This document shows, in pieces, positions 35,227 through 47,756 of a DNA stretch of 64,000 nt (position 1 is its first letter; each line of letters opens with the position of its first letter). Made by a program: the position numbers and the translations under genes. Location of the stretch: assembly GCF_050908995.1 (NCBI RefSeq), contig NC_135123.1, positions 8,928,001 through 8,992,000 of the forward strand, read 5' to 3'. The DNA comes from Andrena cerasifolii (taxonomy: Eukaryota > Arthropoda > Insecta > Hymenoptera > Andrenidae). Below the pieces are notes generated by a model, which saw only the letters and a list, made by a program, of their open reading frames with translations, was not told the DNA's origin and did not search any database.

Positions 35227-38200
35227 TTTTATGACTAATATATTTATTAAACTAAATTAAGAATATTCGAGGTTCAACTGTTTTTAAACTGGACTCCGTG
35301 ACTGAGACTTCGAAATAGTAATGAATGTGGATGAGGGAATGTAGTGGGTTTCTAAGTGTTTCGGAATGTAAGAAAGGGGATGACGGGATAAGGCAGAAGT
35401 GCAGGACTTTGGTTAGATGACGCATTGGCTAGGATGACAGTGTTTACAATAACGTAGCGTTTGGATGGTTAGTATGACGCATGTTTGCGGAGAAAGTCGG
35501 AGTTAAACAGTAGATAAGGGTCAGTAAATCACACCCCACTGATCGTAAGACACTAACAAAAGCAGCAGCAGCAAAGTTCATTGAACTACTATTCAATTAT
35601 TCACGCGCAACGAGTCTACCCTGAAGGGGTTGAAAGACAGGGGATGTACGAATCTGCTGAAAGCTTCTGCAGAAGGGAAAACCAACCCAACAACCCCTGA
35701 ACAGACTAGCCTGAACTAGCCAAAATTACCCACCTAGAAGACTTTAGAATTCCACTAAATTCCGGCTACCCATTCCCACCTTCCATACCGCTAAACTCTC
35801 CGGCTCTTTTTCCTACGTTGCCCCTCACTTTTATTATTACTCATCCCTTCAAACCTGCCACCACCAAGCGCTGTACTTTCATCCACTCCCAAGGACACAC
35901 TTCAAACTCAATCTGAGAAGAGTCTCTTGTCGAGATATTACAGAGCACCTTGAATTCCGGCGAGGAAGCAATATCCTCGCAGCGCCCACAGGTCATCGAG
36001 CCCAGGCCGCGAAGGGTGGCAACAAAGAGGATGTAGTAGCGCAAACAACGGATGTGTAAAGACACCCGATACCTATTCGTAATCACCTGTCGCCTGGCCG
36101 CGTTATCGTGCCGTCGGTGTCGCGATTACCAAACTCAGGCCGCGGCGGCGTCGATATACCGTCGCTCGCCAGTGTCCGATTTCTTGTTATTCCGTGCGCA
36201 GAGGGTACCCCTGACACCGCGTGACACCGCGGACGATATACGAGTCGCACAAGCGCGACCACGCACGATCCACCCCGATATTTTTAGCCTTATCGATCCG
36301 GCGGATCGACTGGGCGTTATCGCCAACTCCTGCCCGCGGATTTTTCAACCCCTCCCCGGGCAAGGGTCTAGAACCGTTCCTGAAAAAAAAAAATGAAGCT
36401 TCCCATCGATCCACGGAGCCAAGAAAATCGACGTCACGATTCGAGGGAACGGTTATTCCGGGCGTGGAGTGACTCGATTCTCAGAAACGGCGGCCTGGTC
36501 TTTCCTCCTGTCTTTAGATAAAGAGAGTGCTGGCTGATATGCAATCTGCCGCGAAGGTTACGCTGGTAGATAGATGATTCTGCGCGTCGACCCGCGGCAT
36601 AGGTGGTGAGAGAACGAAGAGGAAGCGGAGCAAGTTGGCGGAGCTGTTGTCGGCCTGGTCCCTCCTCCTCCGGTTCAAGGCCACGCCGTCCGGTCACCGC
36701 TTCGCGTGGAAACGTTCGTCATACGTGATTCGATTAATTATTTTCACGTTCGTGCCGCCGCCGGTCTCTCCAAGCCGCCGCGTAATCGTCTTACGCCGGC
36801 CTCAAAACGGCAAAGCGGCAAAAATAACGTAATTTATATGCCGAGCGGATAAGACCGGCTTTGCGGTGTCCGAGGCTGAGGCTGACCGGGTCACCTATGC
36901 GAAGTTCAAGGTCGACGGATACCGGTGAACACGTAGCTTTTCGCCAGGCCCCACGCTGACTCACGGATTTGCGTTTCGATGGGAACAATGGATTAGCTGG
37001 TCTGCAGGCTGGGGGAGGTGAAAGGAGACACCTAAGCGCGTAACACCTACTCGGACGCAATCGACAATCGACGCGATTGAAAAGTTAAAAATGAAGGGAA
37101 AAAAATTATCTCGCAGATTAAAGGGGAATTAAAGTCGCCACGCTGCTGCGGCAATATTTCAGCATTTTATTTCCTACTGTTGCTGAAATTTTTCGATGCT
37201 CGCTTGTTATTAACCCCGGGCAGATGCGAAAGTCCCCGCTTCGGGATAAGAGTATTCCTACGAGCTTTTAATTAGCGCTCGATAACGCGACGATTTGCGA
37301 AACGTCGCTGCTACGCGGTTATCTATTTCGTTACTATCATCGATACGCGCAGTGGCGAGCGTATTTTGATAACTGGTGTTTTGAAAACACGAGGCCATTC
37401 TTTCCACTGGGCTGTTCCCGTTTTCGTTTCCTTTTTCTGCGATACTTTTATCAACGGAATTTGTCCTCCTTGGATTTATTCATTTGCACTATCAGCGGTA
37501 CTTACGGGATCCACCAATGTCGCGGAACACCTTTGTCCTTCTATTATGCACGAGGCGTGACATTATACATCATCGATCCGTGCGAGTCAAGAGGGAGCAA
37601 GGGTAAACGGATTGTCCGTGGTCAGACGCAATTTAAAACATTTCGTACGTACTGTCTTTTGCAGAAAAGAAGGCTCCGGCCAGCGTCCGGGCGCCTTCTT
37701 TTCTGCGATCGACTGTGCACTAGCTCGAAAAATTATTTAAAAAACAAATTAAAATTGTTCAGAGTAGCAAGACCTTGGGGAAGATGCACAGATCCAGTGT
37801 CGCGTCAGAAATTTACTATTACTCTTACATTCGCTCCTTTAGGACGACTGTACTTCCCCGCCACTTAGTACCCGTATTAATTTTAGAATATGAATAATTC
37901 AACGGAATCATCCAGATACGTGAAGGTTAGCCTATTTCGCGGCCAGAGTCAGCAATCTGGAGGGAACAGAGGAGCGGGCGCCGCGTGTCCAGGAAGTTTC
38001 GTTTTACTGCCTTGGAAAATAAATGTTTAGGTTGGATCGAGTTGTCGGGAGGAAGTCGGCGGCAATGGATTCGCAGCTTTACCGTTCTTTATCCCTACGA
38101 CGAGATAACACGCGCCTGGCTGCTTCTGTCCATGCGCAGTGGGAGCGGAGCGCCGGTGCCAGCCAATTAAGAAATGAGATTTACGTGGGAAACGTTTACA

Positions 38201-38932
38201 CGCGATCGCGCCCTCATGAATATGCAGATGACCCGCAGAAATTACTCGCCCGCGACACCAGCTTCCGCGCGTACCTACACCTCTCCAGTGGTAAAAACGC
38301 GGCATCTCGCACCGACTTCGGCGAGCAAAGCTCTCTCTCCTTTCTCCTCGTCTAATTCCGCTATACCCTGACCCACGCGAACGGTCAGGCTGCTTAAAAT
38401 GTATCCTCGATCCTGTTGCCCTGCTCCACTTAACGGCGCCGCTGAAAAACTAAGCGGATGAAAACCTACCCAAAGTAATGGAGTCCCTGTAATCTTGTCG
38501 CTTCCAATCGGAGACTTCTCGACAACCCTTAATTTGTCGACGCTGGTCTTTATTAGGCGTTCCTGAATTTTTAATGAGAAAACTAGGAGTCCCGTTGCAG
38601 TTCCCAAAGGGACGTTATTAATAAACATTAGCGCACCGTTGACGGCCGCGGCAACGGGTTAACACAGCCGAGTCCTTTACAGTTACTCGACGCAGTTCGT
38701 TGCATCGTAACGGAACCACCGCTGTTCCGGAAACGCTGCGAGGGATTCGCACCCGATCGCTTTAATTGCGTGACTGCCCTGCGTCACTGTTCGGAGACGG
38801 CGCGCGGTCGGTTCCCAGCCGCAGCATTTCTTCCAAATTGATTTTCCCATTTCATACCAATTTTAACAAGCTCGCCCGTGTTCTATATCGAGCAGAATAT
38901 ATTAAATTTCTGAGGTGGAAGACGCGAGGGTA
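35227..38932. other. Unannotated stretch
   Basis: No gene was recognised. CpG-rich blocks at 36060-37060 and 37920-38880. The strong hairpin at 37661-37706 is listed separately. Confidence 0.4.
37661..37706. ncRNA. Strong hairpin, 14-bp perfect stem
   Basis: GCAGAAAAGAAGGC (37661-37674) pairs perfectly with GCCTTCTTTTCTGC (37693-37706) across an 18-base GC-rich loop that can add a few more pairs (TCCGG with CCGGG). The stem is shorter than a typical microRNA precursor, and no mature sequence is recognised. It could be a structured RNA, a small inverted duplication or a transposon remnant. The RNA call is speculative. Confidence 0.3.
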
Positions 38933-38937
38933 GTAAT

Positions 38938-39197
38938 TGTTGGAGTTCAACGATTCTCACCGTAAGGGTTTTTAGTCTTAAGGGGCTGCGTTTCCCCAAA
39001 CTAGGAAAAAGGGGAGGGCGAAGGGTCTTGGCCGAAACGTAAAGTGACGACAATTTAAGTTCTTATTTCTTGTATACCTTTATACTTTATAAAATAACAC
39101 TAGTGCGTGGATACACTGTGCATTGTTCATATAATAAACCATAGTTGCGTTTATAGTGTGACATTAATTTTCTACCTCTGCGGAGTAATTTCCAACA
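38938..39197. mobile_element. Solo LTR, family 1 (long copy) with 5-bp TSD
   Basis: It begins TGTTGGAGTTCAACG and ends AATTTCCAACA, so the termini are TGTTGGA and TCCAACA. The flanks are GTAAT on both sides (38933-38937 and 39198-39202). The 3' 145 bp match the copy at 14524-14698, including TATAAAATAACACTAG and ATAATAAACC. The 5' part adds about 85 bp not present in that copy. Probable Ty1/Copia-type LTR left by recombination. Confidence 0.93.
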
Positions 39198-39202
39198 GTA
39201 AT

Positions 39203-40330
39203 AACTTACGCGTCTTAATAAAACTGAACGAAGAATATGGTATATTTAAGGATGCAACACCAAAAACTTCTCTAGAATGAAAGATGTTTCGCGGACGAAA
39301 AGCACAACCGCTCAAGACGCTTGCTTGAAACCGATTCCTTCCCAATCCGAAAACCCCCAGTCCTGAGACAGGGGAGGTTTCATCGCCTGGCAAATTCCAA
39401 AGGCCACGAAAACCTTCGGTTGAACTTTATTACCCTACCCGGTCTTCTGCTTCGCTCGAAGTCCAGCGCTACGCACGCTGCATTTCCAACGATTCCATCG
39501 CTATTTAATATCTCCAATAAATCCGTCCCTATTTAGCTAGGCGCGAAGAGAAGCCACGGAAACTAGGTAACTACTACTCGTCCAACTTCGCGTGGCGATC
39601 TCGCGGAAAGCACGAAGCAACGTGGCGTTACGCAGTGTCTTTCAATAAACGTTTCGCAGCTTCTAGATATTCTACTCCCAGCCGATCTGCGAAGATTTAT
39701 TCTCGAGGGAACCTGAGACCACCTAAAGGCGATCCCACAGCGTTCGTAGCTCCGGAACGCGCTGGCTGGGTGGAGGCAGAGTATCGCCAGAACGGTAACG
39801 CGTACTCCCGCGTCGCTTTTAAACGAAGTCTACGATTACAACCGTAAAAATAGAATCCCACGGTTGATAGCGGACCCTGGCGCGCACCGACGTGGCATCC
39901 TTTCCGATCGGGCACGGTCGAAACGGCTCCTCCCGCGAAGAACAGCCGATAAACGCGGCCCGCCACGGGACGAGCCATCATCTCGGAGCGAGCTCTGCCC
40001 GTTATCAGCGATACCCCCCTAGTTTCTAGGAAGCGAAATCGCTATCGCCGTCCTTGGGGAGCGAAATGCTTAACGCAACGGCACGTGCGTGGCGTCGCAG
40101 AAGCAACGTGCAGGGAGCAGAACTGCGCGAAGCACGGCACGAAGAGGCCATTGGCGACGTTCTACCGCAACGCAAAAACCACCGACTCTGACATAAGCGC
40201 ATTATCCGGTGAACTTGGAGCAGAGGGTCTGGGGGAATGACTCGTTTCTTAACAGAGGCGCGGCGTAGATTCCAAGCGTCGGTCCTCGGGGATGATTACG
40301 CGAGGGATGATGACGACGTTGGGTAGCCAA
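39203..40330. other. Unannotated stretch
   Basis: No gene was recognised. CpG-rich from 39540. Confidence 0.4.
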
Positions 40331-41236
40331 AATTGGGCTTAGTTACGCAGAAAGCTGCCGGCTCTCGATAATCTGAAACTCAGTGAATTTAGTTCGAAGA
40401 CTTTAATAACGAAAAGTAGCTTTACATCAATTGGATATCTTCTCTTTCCTGTTGTTGGTTTACAATGCTTTTTAATGGGTTATTTAATAGTGATTAGTAT
40501 AATTAATATTACTTCGAATTTCCTGTAGCTTTTGCTTTCTCAACCTAGAATGGAACTATGGCTTTGTAGTTTTAATAATTGTATAATTGGGCTTAGTTAC
40601 GCAGAAAGCTGCCGACTCTCGATAATCTGAAACTCAGTGAGTTTAGTTCGAAGACTTTAATAACGAAAAGTAGCTTTACATCAATTGGGTGTCTTCTCTT
40701 TCCTGTCGTTGGTTTGCAATGCTTTTTAATGGGTTATTTAATAGTAATTAATATAATTAATATTACTTCGAATTTCCTGTAGCTTTTGCTTTCTCAACCT
40801 AGAATGGAAGTACCTATGGCTTTGTAGTTTTAATAATTGTATAATTGGGCTTAGTTACGCAGAAAGCTGCCGACTCTCGATAATCTGAAACTCAGTGAAT
40901 TTAGTTCGAAGACTTTAATAACGAAAAGTAGCTTTACATCAATTGGGTGTCTTCTCTTTCCTGCTGTTGGTTTACAATGCTTTTTAATGGGTTATTGAAT
41001 AGTAATTAATATAATTAATATTACTTCGAATTTCCTGTAGCTGTTGTTTTCTCAACCTAGAATGGAAGTACCTATGGCTTTGTAGTTTGAATAATTGTAT
41101 AACACAAGAGTTGTTCTATGGGTTGGTAAGTTTTTTCCCACTAATTAAGGATCACGAAGTTATGGGATCCATACTGCTTTCGACTAATTTTTTGTCATTT
41201 CGAGGGTTCGTAGCTTTCCGCGTAACTAGGCCCAAT
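40331..41236. mobile_element. TIR element with three tandem copies of its left module
   Basis: ATTGGGCTTAGTTACGCAGA occurs at 40332, 40586 and 40844, each time starting a module of 254-258 bp that is nearly identical to the others (differences are mostly single bases and a 4-base TACC insertion). An inverted counterpart of that start, AGCTTTCCGCGTAACTAGGC plus CCAAT, occurs once at 41212-41236. So the block looks like one terminal-inverted-repeat element whose left end has been tandemly amplified, as in foldback elements. The modules are AT-rich and non-coding. No target duplication could be fixed. An alternative is an ordinary short satellite next to an unrelated inverted copy. Confidence 0.85.
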
Positions 41237-43120
41237 GGGGGAAGACGCGAGTCGAAGGAAGGGGGAAAGAGTCGCTCGAAGTAGATTGGGAAGGACATGC
41301 ACGGACACGCGAGCGAATGCGTTTGGCGCGCTGCGAGTGGAATTGGATGGTGAAAGAATGGCAAATACATACATCGGAATGGAGTATATTCTTCCGCGAC
41401 GTAACAACGAGCATTTAATAAACGCGACGAAGTGCCGCGAGTGACGGTAGACTGGATCGAGGAAGGTGGGACATATTTTCGCGTGTAAAAAAAAAAACAA
41501 AGTAATGGCGAATAATATCGCGGCCGGGCGGTAAAAAGGCAGCGCTTAACGAGACTTCGTCGACGCTGGAAATCCCACGAAAATAAAGCTGCAGAGAAGA
41601 TAAGTCGGATCGTGCTTTATCGGCAATAAGTCGGGTTGTATTGTTGAAACGAGGCCGAGGAGGAAAAAAGGGGCCCGAGCGGAGGCGCAGAAGCACGAGA
41701 GTGAAATTATTCCAGAGGAGAAATAGAAGTCGCGATACGCGGTGAATTAAGAGAGGAATACGCTCGAGGCGGTAGGAACGCAAGAGTAAGCAGACCGAAG
41801 GAGAAACGGAAGGAGAAGAAGAGGAGATGGAACTCTGCGGCGCGTGTTGCGGTATTTGCGAAACGATTCGGTATTATTATTAGTCGGATCGTTGGAATCG
41901 CGCAAGGTCGCGTCATCCCCGTTCCCCGCCCGGCCCGACCGCTCTCCTCCCCGACCGTCTTCTTGCCCCTCTTGTATCGTCATCGTCGCGATCGTAAAGA
42001 CAAGCAGAGGCGAACGGGAACGACCTTTTTCATGGGCGCTAAAAGTGATGACGAACGGGCTCGGGATTGAATATTCAGCGGCGCGTGGGTATCACCCTCG
42101 TATCGCCCTCGCGCGAATATCGCCGGTCGCGATTAGATCGACCCTCGATTCGTGTACAGAAGCTTAAGCGCGTCCGGCGAGATAAGAATCCATCTGGAAA
42201 CGTCCCATCGGGCTTAGCCGCGCGCCGAGGATCCCCTGGCTTCTAAACGTTCTCCGCGAAATCCTTCGTTCTATACCGAAGCTCTCCACGTTATTAATCA
42301 AAGGACGCGCGTCGGAACGGCCGAGTGTACCGCAGCGGAGGCGCAAGCAGAAAATCGACGAGCGCACCGGTGGCGGATAAAAATCGCCAGAAGCCAGCGG
42401 CGGTACCGCCTCAGATAACGAATTTATTACGCAGCGTGGAGAGGCTCTGACTAAACCGGCGATAAGCTGGCCGGTATTTTCGGTACGCGGGCAGATATCG
42501 CGAGCGACAGGAGCGGTTTTGAGGATCGACCCGGCGACAACGTCGAGCTATCAATGCCGGAGGTCGATGGGCAAAAGCTGGCGAAAATGGCCCGCCGCGG
42601 TTGGCTCCCCGTGATAATTGACGGCTGTTTAGGGCTGGACACGCTCCGACGGCCTTGGCGTGCCCAGCTGGATTACGTGGCCCGGGCTTCCGGGCGTTTC
42701 TTCGTGGGTCACTCCTTCGAACGAGATGATTCCTCGCGCCCGGGTCACCTCCGGATGACCGCTGGGACACGAATACAGGACGATGATTCACCTGACCGAC
42801 CACGGCGATTAGTAGTCCACGATTAAAAAAGGCTCGAGGATATCCAGTTGCCAGGAATCGACCGGCTTCTAACCGGTATAACACGCGCGACTCCCGAGTA
42901 CCTGCCTGGCTCTGTCGCGGAGCGTTTTGTAGCTCGGCTTGTAAACCGACTCGCCTGTTCGTTCCTATGAGCTTGATCGAAAGGGTGGTGGCGTTCGATG
43001 GGAAATCTGTATACGGTGGAACAGCGATACGAGCTGTAAACGGAGGACTGAGGTCTGGATGGACACTGTCGGTGTCACATTGTCATGGCCCTATGCACCG
43101 CCGGGCCTCTTTGGGGCTTT
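41237..43120. other. Unannotated stretch
   Basis: No gene was recognised. 41640-41840 is purine-rich, 41900-42840 CpG-rich with overlapping frames on both strands. Confidence 0.4.
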
Positions 43121-43125
43121 CCAAG

Positions 43126-43429
43126 TGTTGGAATATGTACAACGATAGACTGTTCCTGGAGTTAGAGTGTCAGGGACTTTAAGGACCCGGTAACTTATGA
43201 GTTTCCTTTCTTTCGCTACAGGAGACCCAAAAGAGGGGAAAACGGTCTTCTCGACCCCTGCGCTTCTCAGTCCGGGAAAACCCTCTGAACGGATAACTTG
43301 TATCGCGCTAAAGACAGTATTCTTTCTATTACTTTTAGCTTAAGTTTTATACAGTTCTTATTATTATTATACTGACGTTCGACTGTGTAACTTTTATTTT
43401 CTTGAATAAATAAACGTTATATTCTAACA
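43126..43429. mobile_element. Solo LTR, family 2, with 5-bp TSD
   Basis: It begins TGTTGGAATATGTACAACG and ends GTTATATTCTAACA. The ends are inverted (TGTTGGAATA with TATTCTAACA). CCAAG occurs at both flanks (43121-43125 and 43430-43434). AATAAATAAA near 43404 is a likely polyadenylation signal. The sequence is unrelated to the other two LTRs except for the terminal TGTTGG. The start resembles Ty1/Copia LTRs. The perfect TSD suggests a fairly recent insertion followed by loss of the internal region. Confidence 0.92.
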
Positions 43430-43434
43430 CCAAG

Positions 43435-46400
43435 CACCGAGGACCGTGGTTGTCCCAGTCAGTTCATCTCCGGACGCAGTAGACGCTGCACGCGATCCTT
43501 CACAGTTTACACGAACAGTATTCTATTATTTCTTACGTTCATCATTTAATACTATTCACTCCACTGTATCAGCAAAGTGATTCTATTGTATTTGCTCCAT
43601 TGAGTTACCGCTCGCTCTACCGGGTAACCCAACAGGATGATCTTTCGAGGCACGCAGCGGTAGTTTCGTGTGATAGCTTTAGAATAGGAGTATTACATCA
43701 TGGATTTAGAATGACGGTCTGGAAGGTGGTCAGAAGTTCAAACTGTAAGTGATCAGAATACCAGGACTCAGCCGGAAGTAGGTATTCTCCGCGCGCGTTG
43801 CATAGCGGCAGGGGAATCCCCGTTGATATCAACGGTGGATAGCCGAATTTGAATATTTCACTCGTTAAGGAACGGCGGCAATTACCGGGATCCCTGGCGT
43901 GAATTCTTCTCCCTCGTCTCGCGCGTTCAGCAATTTCTGCACGGCTACTTGCTAACCGATAGATAAGCGAAGGTCTTCCTTATCCTGATTGCATAAGTGG
44001 CGTGCGGCAGTTTTTTTTTCTTCTTCGGTTTGCACGAGCAATATTTAATGCACCGTAATAGTGCTGCGGCAAACACGTTTACGTCAGAGAAGTGTTGCCC
44101 GTGCACTTTGCGTTACGTCGCAATCGCCCCGGCGGCCGCGTAAACACCGCGGTTATTGCGTGTCGATCTGTCGCAACGGTTCCTGCCTAAATTCGTGGGT
44201 CGAGGTTCAAGTTCGGGGCGATTTTGCTGAGCGACCCAACTGGTCAGCAGCGCGCAATCTACACGGCTTTCGACTATCGGGGATGACACGTGTGTTCCCC
44301 TCCTCGATAACTGACAATGAGCGGGCAGCATGGTACCGAGCGAGTTAATTAAAAGGTCAAGCTTCGCGGAGATTCAGAGACGATTGGAGAAACACCCGAG
44401 CCGAGGAACACATTTGCCTGCCTGTGAATTCCGCGGCACCGGGGCTGAAGCCGTTGCCGAGGGAAGCTGATGCTAAGACAGAAGAATTTCTGGGCAATGT
44501 CTGAGTAAAAGTGGCGACTAGAAGCTCTGATCTATTCAAACGCCACAAGTATAGTCTCGCTCAACTTTCCCCTGCACCAAAGAACACCCACGCAGCTTTC
44601 CACCAGCGCCGCTAATTTCATCGCACACTGGAATACAGTTGCAGTGCCTAAACGCTTAAGAAGCTCTGTAAAAAGTAGTTGCCACCAATTTCCCTGCGAA
44701 AAATCCCCCGCCGAGTTCCGCAGCACGGATCCGACGAAGCCGAAGCGTTTGGACGCCGGAGTCTTTCGCGAATTTCCGAATGCGCTCCCCGATCGGTCCG
44801 CGGTATCGCTCGGCGGAGGGGACCGCGGGGGCCTGTTCGAGGAATCGATACGACGGCAGAAAGAGAATCGGTGCCCACCGGTGGAAACAAACCAGCGGCG
44901 GCTTATTATTATTCGCGAATATAAAAGGAAGGCTGACGCGCGAGCGGGCGGGAGCCGCGCTAATCGCTGGCGGAGTCCGACGCGACCGCAACCTCGGCGT
45001 CGTCCGATAACGAGGAAAGATTATGCCCAAGGACAAGGCCGCCGCTGACTCTGCCAGCGAACGAGCCGACGCTCGCTCGCCGGGTCCGCCGCGAGCAGAT
45101 ATTGCGACAAAATCGCGAACGCCAGAGGCACGTATACGCGCGTCAGCGTGCGCACGCGGCCAGCACGGTACAGCGGCTTAACGCGAGCGCCTGCTCTCCT
45201 CGTTGTCCTTGCGCTGCCGCCAGAACTTGCCAGCAAAGAACAAAGTGTCACTGCCTGTAGCCCCGGCGTTTTATCGTTCATCTAGGCGTTCATTGATTCA
45301 ACAGGCAGGGGAAATTGCTAAGATCGATCTATCTTGGGATCGGTACATCTTCAAGGTCTCTTAGCTTCCTGCCGGCAATCCCTGGATGACCATTGGCCGA
45401 TGGCAGCGATAGATTCCAGGAACTTTATTGGCGAACGAGTGCGCGAGGTTTCGTCGAGTAGATAATCCGGGGAACAAATTTGCTTTCGCTGATTTCGTTT
45501 TTTTTTCTTTCTCTAACTTTTAGAGAAATCAGCTGAACACGCGGCTTAATGTTCGAAGCGACTTTCAAGTTCAGTCAAGCACCCAGTTCCCGATCACTTA
45601 AGGGAAACTACCGCGGGTTTTTAAACGCGTAAAGGGAAGAGTTAGCCAAATTTAAATGATTTTTTGTTATTTCAGTAAATCTATGGTTTATCTTTAATTT
45701 GGCAGTGCAAAAAGTGCGCGCGTGGTAATAAGTATTTTATAATTTAATTTTGAAAGTGAAAAATGCAAGGGGAGCAGTTTCTGATCACCTTCGCACGTTT
45801 TACTAGGAGCTGTCAAGTTTTGCGTATAAATGTCAAGGTACTTGATAATTATTTAGTAATTTGTTGGAATAAATTTGTATCACAATAAGCGTATTATTTG
45901 GTTGATTTTCCTGAACCGATGAGAAATTGGGTTCTGATCAGGAACTGGGTCCTTGACAGTACGGTCTTGTGTTTGGAGTAGGCTTTGCTTCTGAACGCTG
46001 CAGGCTCCACGTGTTTCATATTTCCCTGTTCGATTGGTGCCGTCGGGACGTCGAAGGTCGGCTTTCGACATTTGGAAAATTTCGCTGGCATTCGAGGTAC
46101 ACGCGGAAGCATAACACGCCCCCGTTCCCTTCAGCCTCCACCTGTCGTCCGTCCCGTTCCTTTATTTTTTTGTACGTGCGCTAAACACGTTACGTCAATC
46201 CACGTCCAGCTCTCTGGCCGACACGCGTCACGCTTGTGATCGTCCGATCGCCACTCGATTCCTTGCGAAGGAATAAATTAATCTTACCCGCGAGTCGATT
46301 AGTCCCCGATATTTCGTGGCTGATTAACGCGCGTTTCTCCCTCCAATTATTCTTGTCCTCGAGCGTCGAGTATCTCGCCGCGATATGTCGCGAGTAGTAT

Positions 46401-47076
46401 GAGTGAGTCACGAGTAAGCCGCACTTGTGGACGTATCAATGAAACGTAGGGGAGTAGCAATCTACGATCGGACCGTTTTTCAATCGACCATTAAGAAAGC
46501 AGCGGATTGCCGGGAATTCTCTGCTCGGCCACATGCCAGCAGCGATTTCTTTAAACTCGAGACACGAGCGGCTTCGAAGCATCTGGATGTTGGAACGCTG
46601 ATGGAAACGTTTGAGCGATAGCGATACGGAATGAATGGGGAGTATCGTGATTAGATATTCACCCAACGATTCCTGAGCTACAAAGGTGCGGAAAAAACAC
46701 GGCTGCGAACGCGCCTGCAATTACGGCACAGTGTAGCAGCTAATAAACGCTTATTGAGGATAAGATATCTCGGCTCGCCCTAAAGCGATCTCCTCCAAAT
46801 ATTTGCCCGCAGATAGTGGTATAAATAATGCCGCCGTGTCTGCGCGGGGACATTCTACTCGCTGGCGAAACTCAAACACTTTGTTTCTCAAGTTGTTGTT
46901 CGAACAGCAGAAAAAGCCGTCGCCTGATCCTGTTAATCCCAGATCATATATATTCGCAGTCTGGACTTTTGGATATCGAGAGGGAGAGTAAGCTCGCCAT
47001 GGCGCTGCTCGCTGCTCGGGCCGAAGCAACGAGGCAAACCTCGAAATAGAACCTCTTCGAAATCACTGCAAAGCGG
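43435..47076. other. Unannotated stretch
   Basis: No gene was recognised in 3.6 kb. A small palindrome CCGTTGATATCAACGG lies at about 43822-43837. 44640-45250 is CpG-rich and contains the TATA-like site at 44920. 45480-45900 is AT-rich. Overlapping frames have no domain signal. Confidence 0.4.
44920..44928 (+). promoter_or_regulatory. Possible TATA box
   Basis: TATAAAAGG in GCGAATATAAAAGGAAGGC, followed by GC-rich DNA. A start would fall near 44950. No clear coding frame follows. Confidence 0.25.
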
Positions 47077-47078
47077 TA

Positions 47079-47754
47079 GGGGAGACCGGGGTAAAGCGAG
47101 CCTGAAAAAGTTCTACTTTTCATATTAAATTGCAAAAACAAAGTTCTAAATTAAAAATTCTATTGAAACAGCAGATTTTCATCGACTTTCTTACGATTAT
47201 CAATCTCTCGCAACAACCCTACGTACACCCTTTCTCAAAGTCTAAAATATTTCTATTCACTTACCCTTACACCTGTTTTAAAACTTCTAAACTTGCTTCT
47301 AAATCTCAACCTAGTCATCCGAATAAGAGAATTGTATTAGGGGAGACCGGGGTAAAGTGAGGCCGAAAAGGTTTGAAGTCGAATAAAATTTGTTCCTTTC
47401 AATAAAAATGCGCGGAAATAGATTTATAATATAATTTAAACATCACTGTTGGTAAATGACGAATGGCAATACTTAAAATAAACTTAAAGTATATGTTATG
47501 GGGTAAAGTGAGATGCAACAATATCCAATTATCCGAAAAACTAAATGGAAAAGAAAACCAGTCGGAAATCTCTAAAAATTAATTTCTAATTTATTAAATG
47601 AATTTACATCTTTCGATATCCGAATGCGCACAATTATCATTCTTATATTACGCACATTCATTAAATCACCAAGATTTGTAAATATATTCTATTGTTAAAG
47701 AAGAAATTAAGGAAGCTCATTTTACCCCGGGGTTCACTTTACCCCGGTCTCCCC
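47079..47754. mobile_element. TA-type element(s) with GGGGAGACCGGGG ends
   Basis: GGGGAGACCGGGGTAAA starts at 47079 (after TA at 47077-47078) and again at 47340 (after TA at 47338-47339). The inverted form TTTACCCCGGTCTCCCC ends at 47754 and is followed by TA. The unit 47340-47754 (415 bp) is therefore a complete TA-flanked element. The 261 bp before it begin with the same end, so they are either a truncated second copy or part of a longer version. The right 250 bp match 17980-18238. The interior is AT-rich and non-coding. Tc1/mariner-type by its TA flanks. Confidence 0.82.
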
Positions 47755-47756
47755 TA

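Noticed and set aside
45863..46000. Third copy of a TGTTGGAATA-type LTR
   Set aside because: A TGTTGGAATA start is present, but no matching TATTCCAACA or TTCTAACA end and no target duplication were found within several hundred bases.
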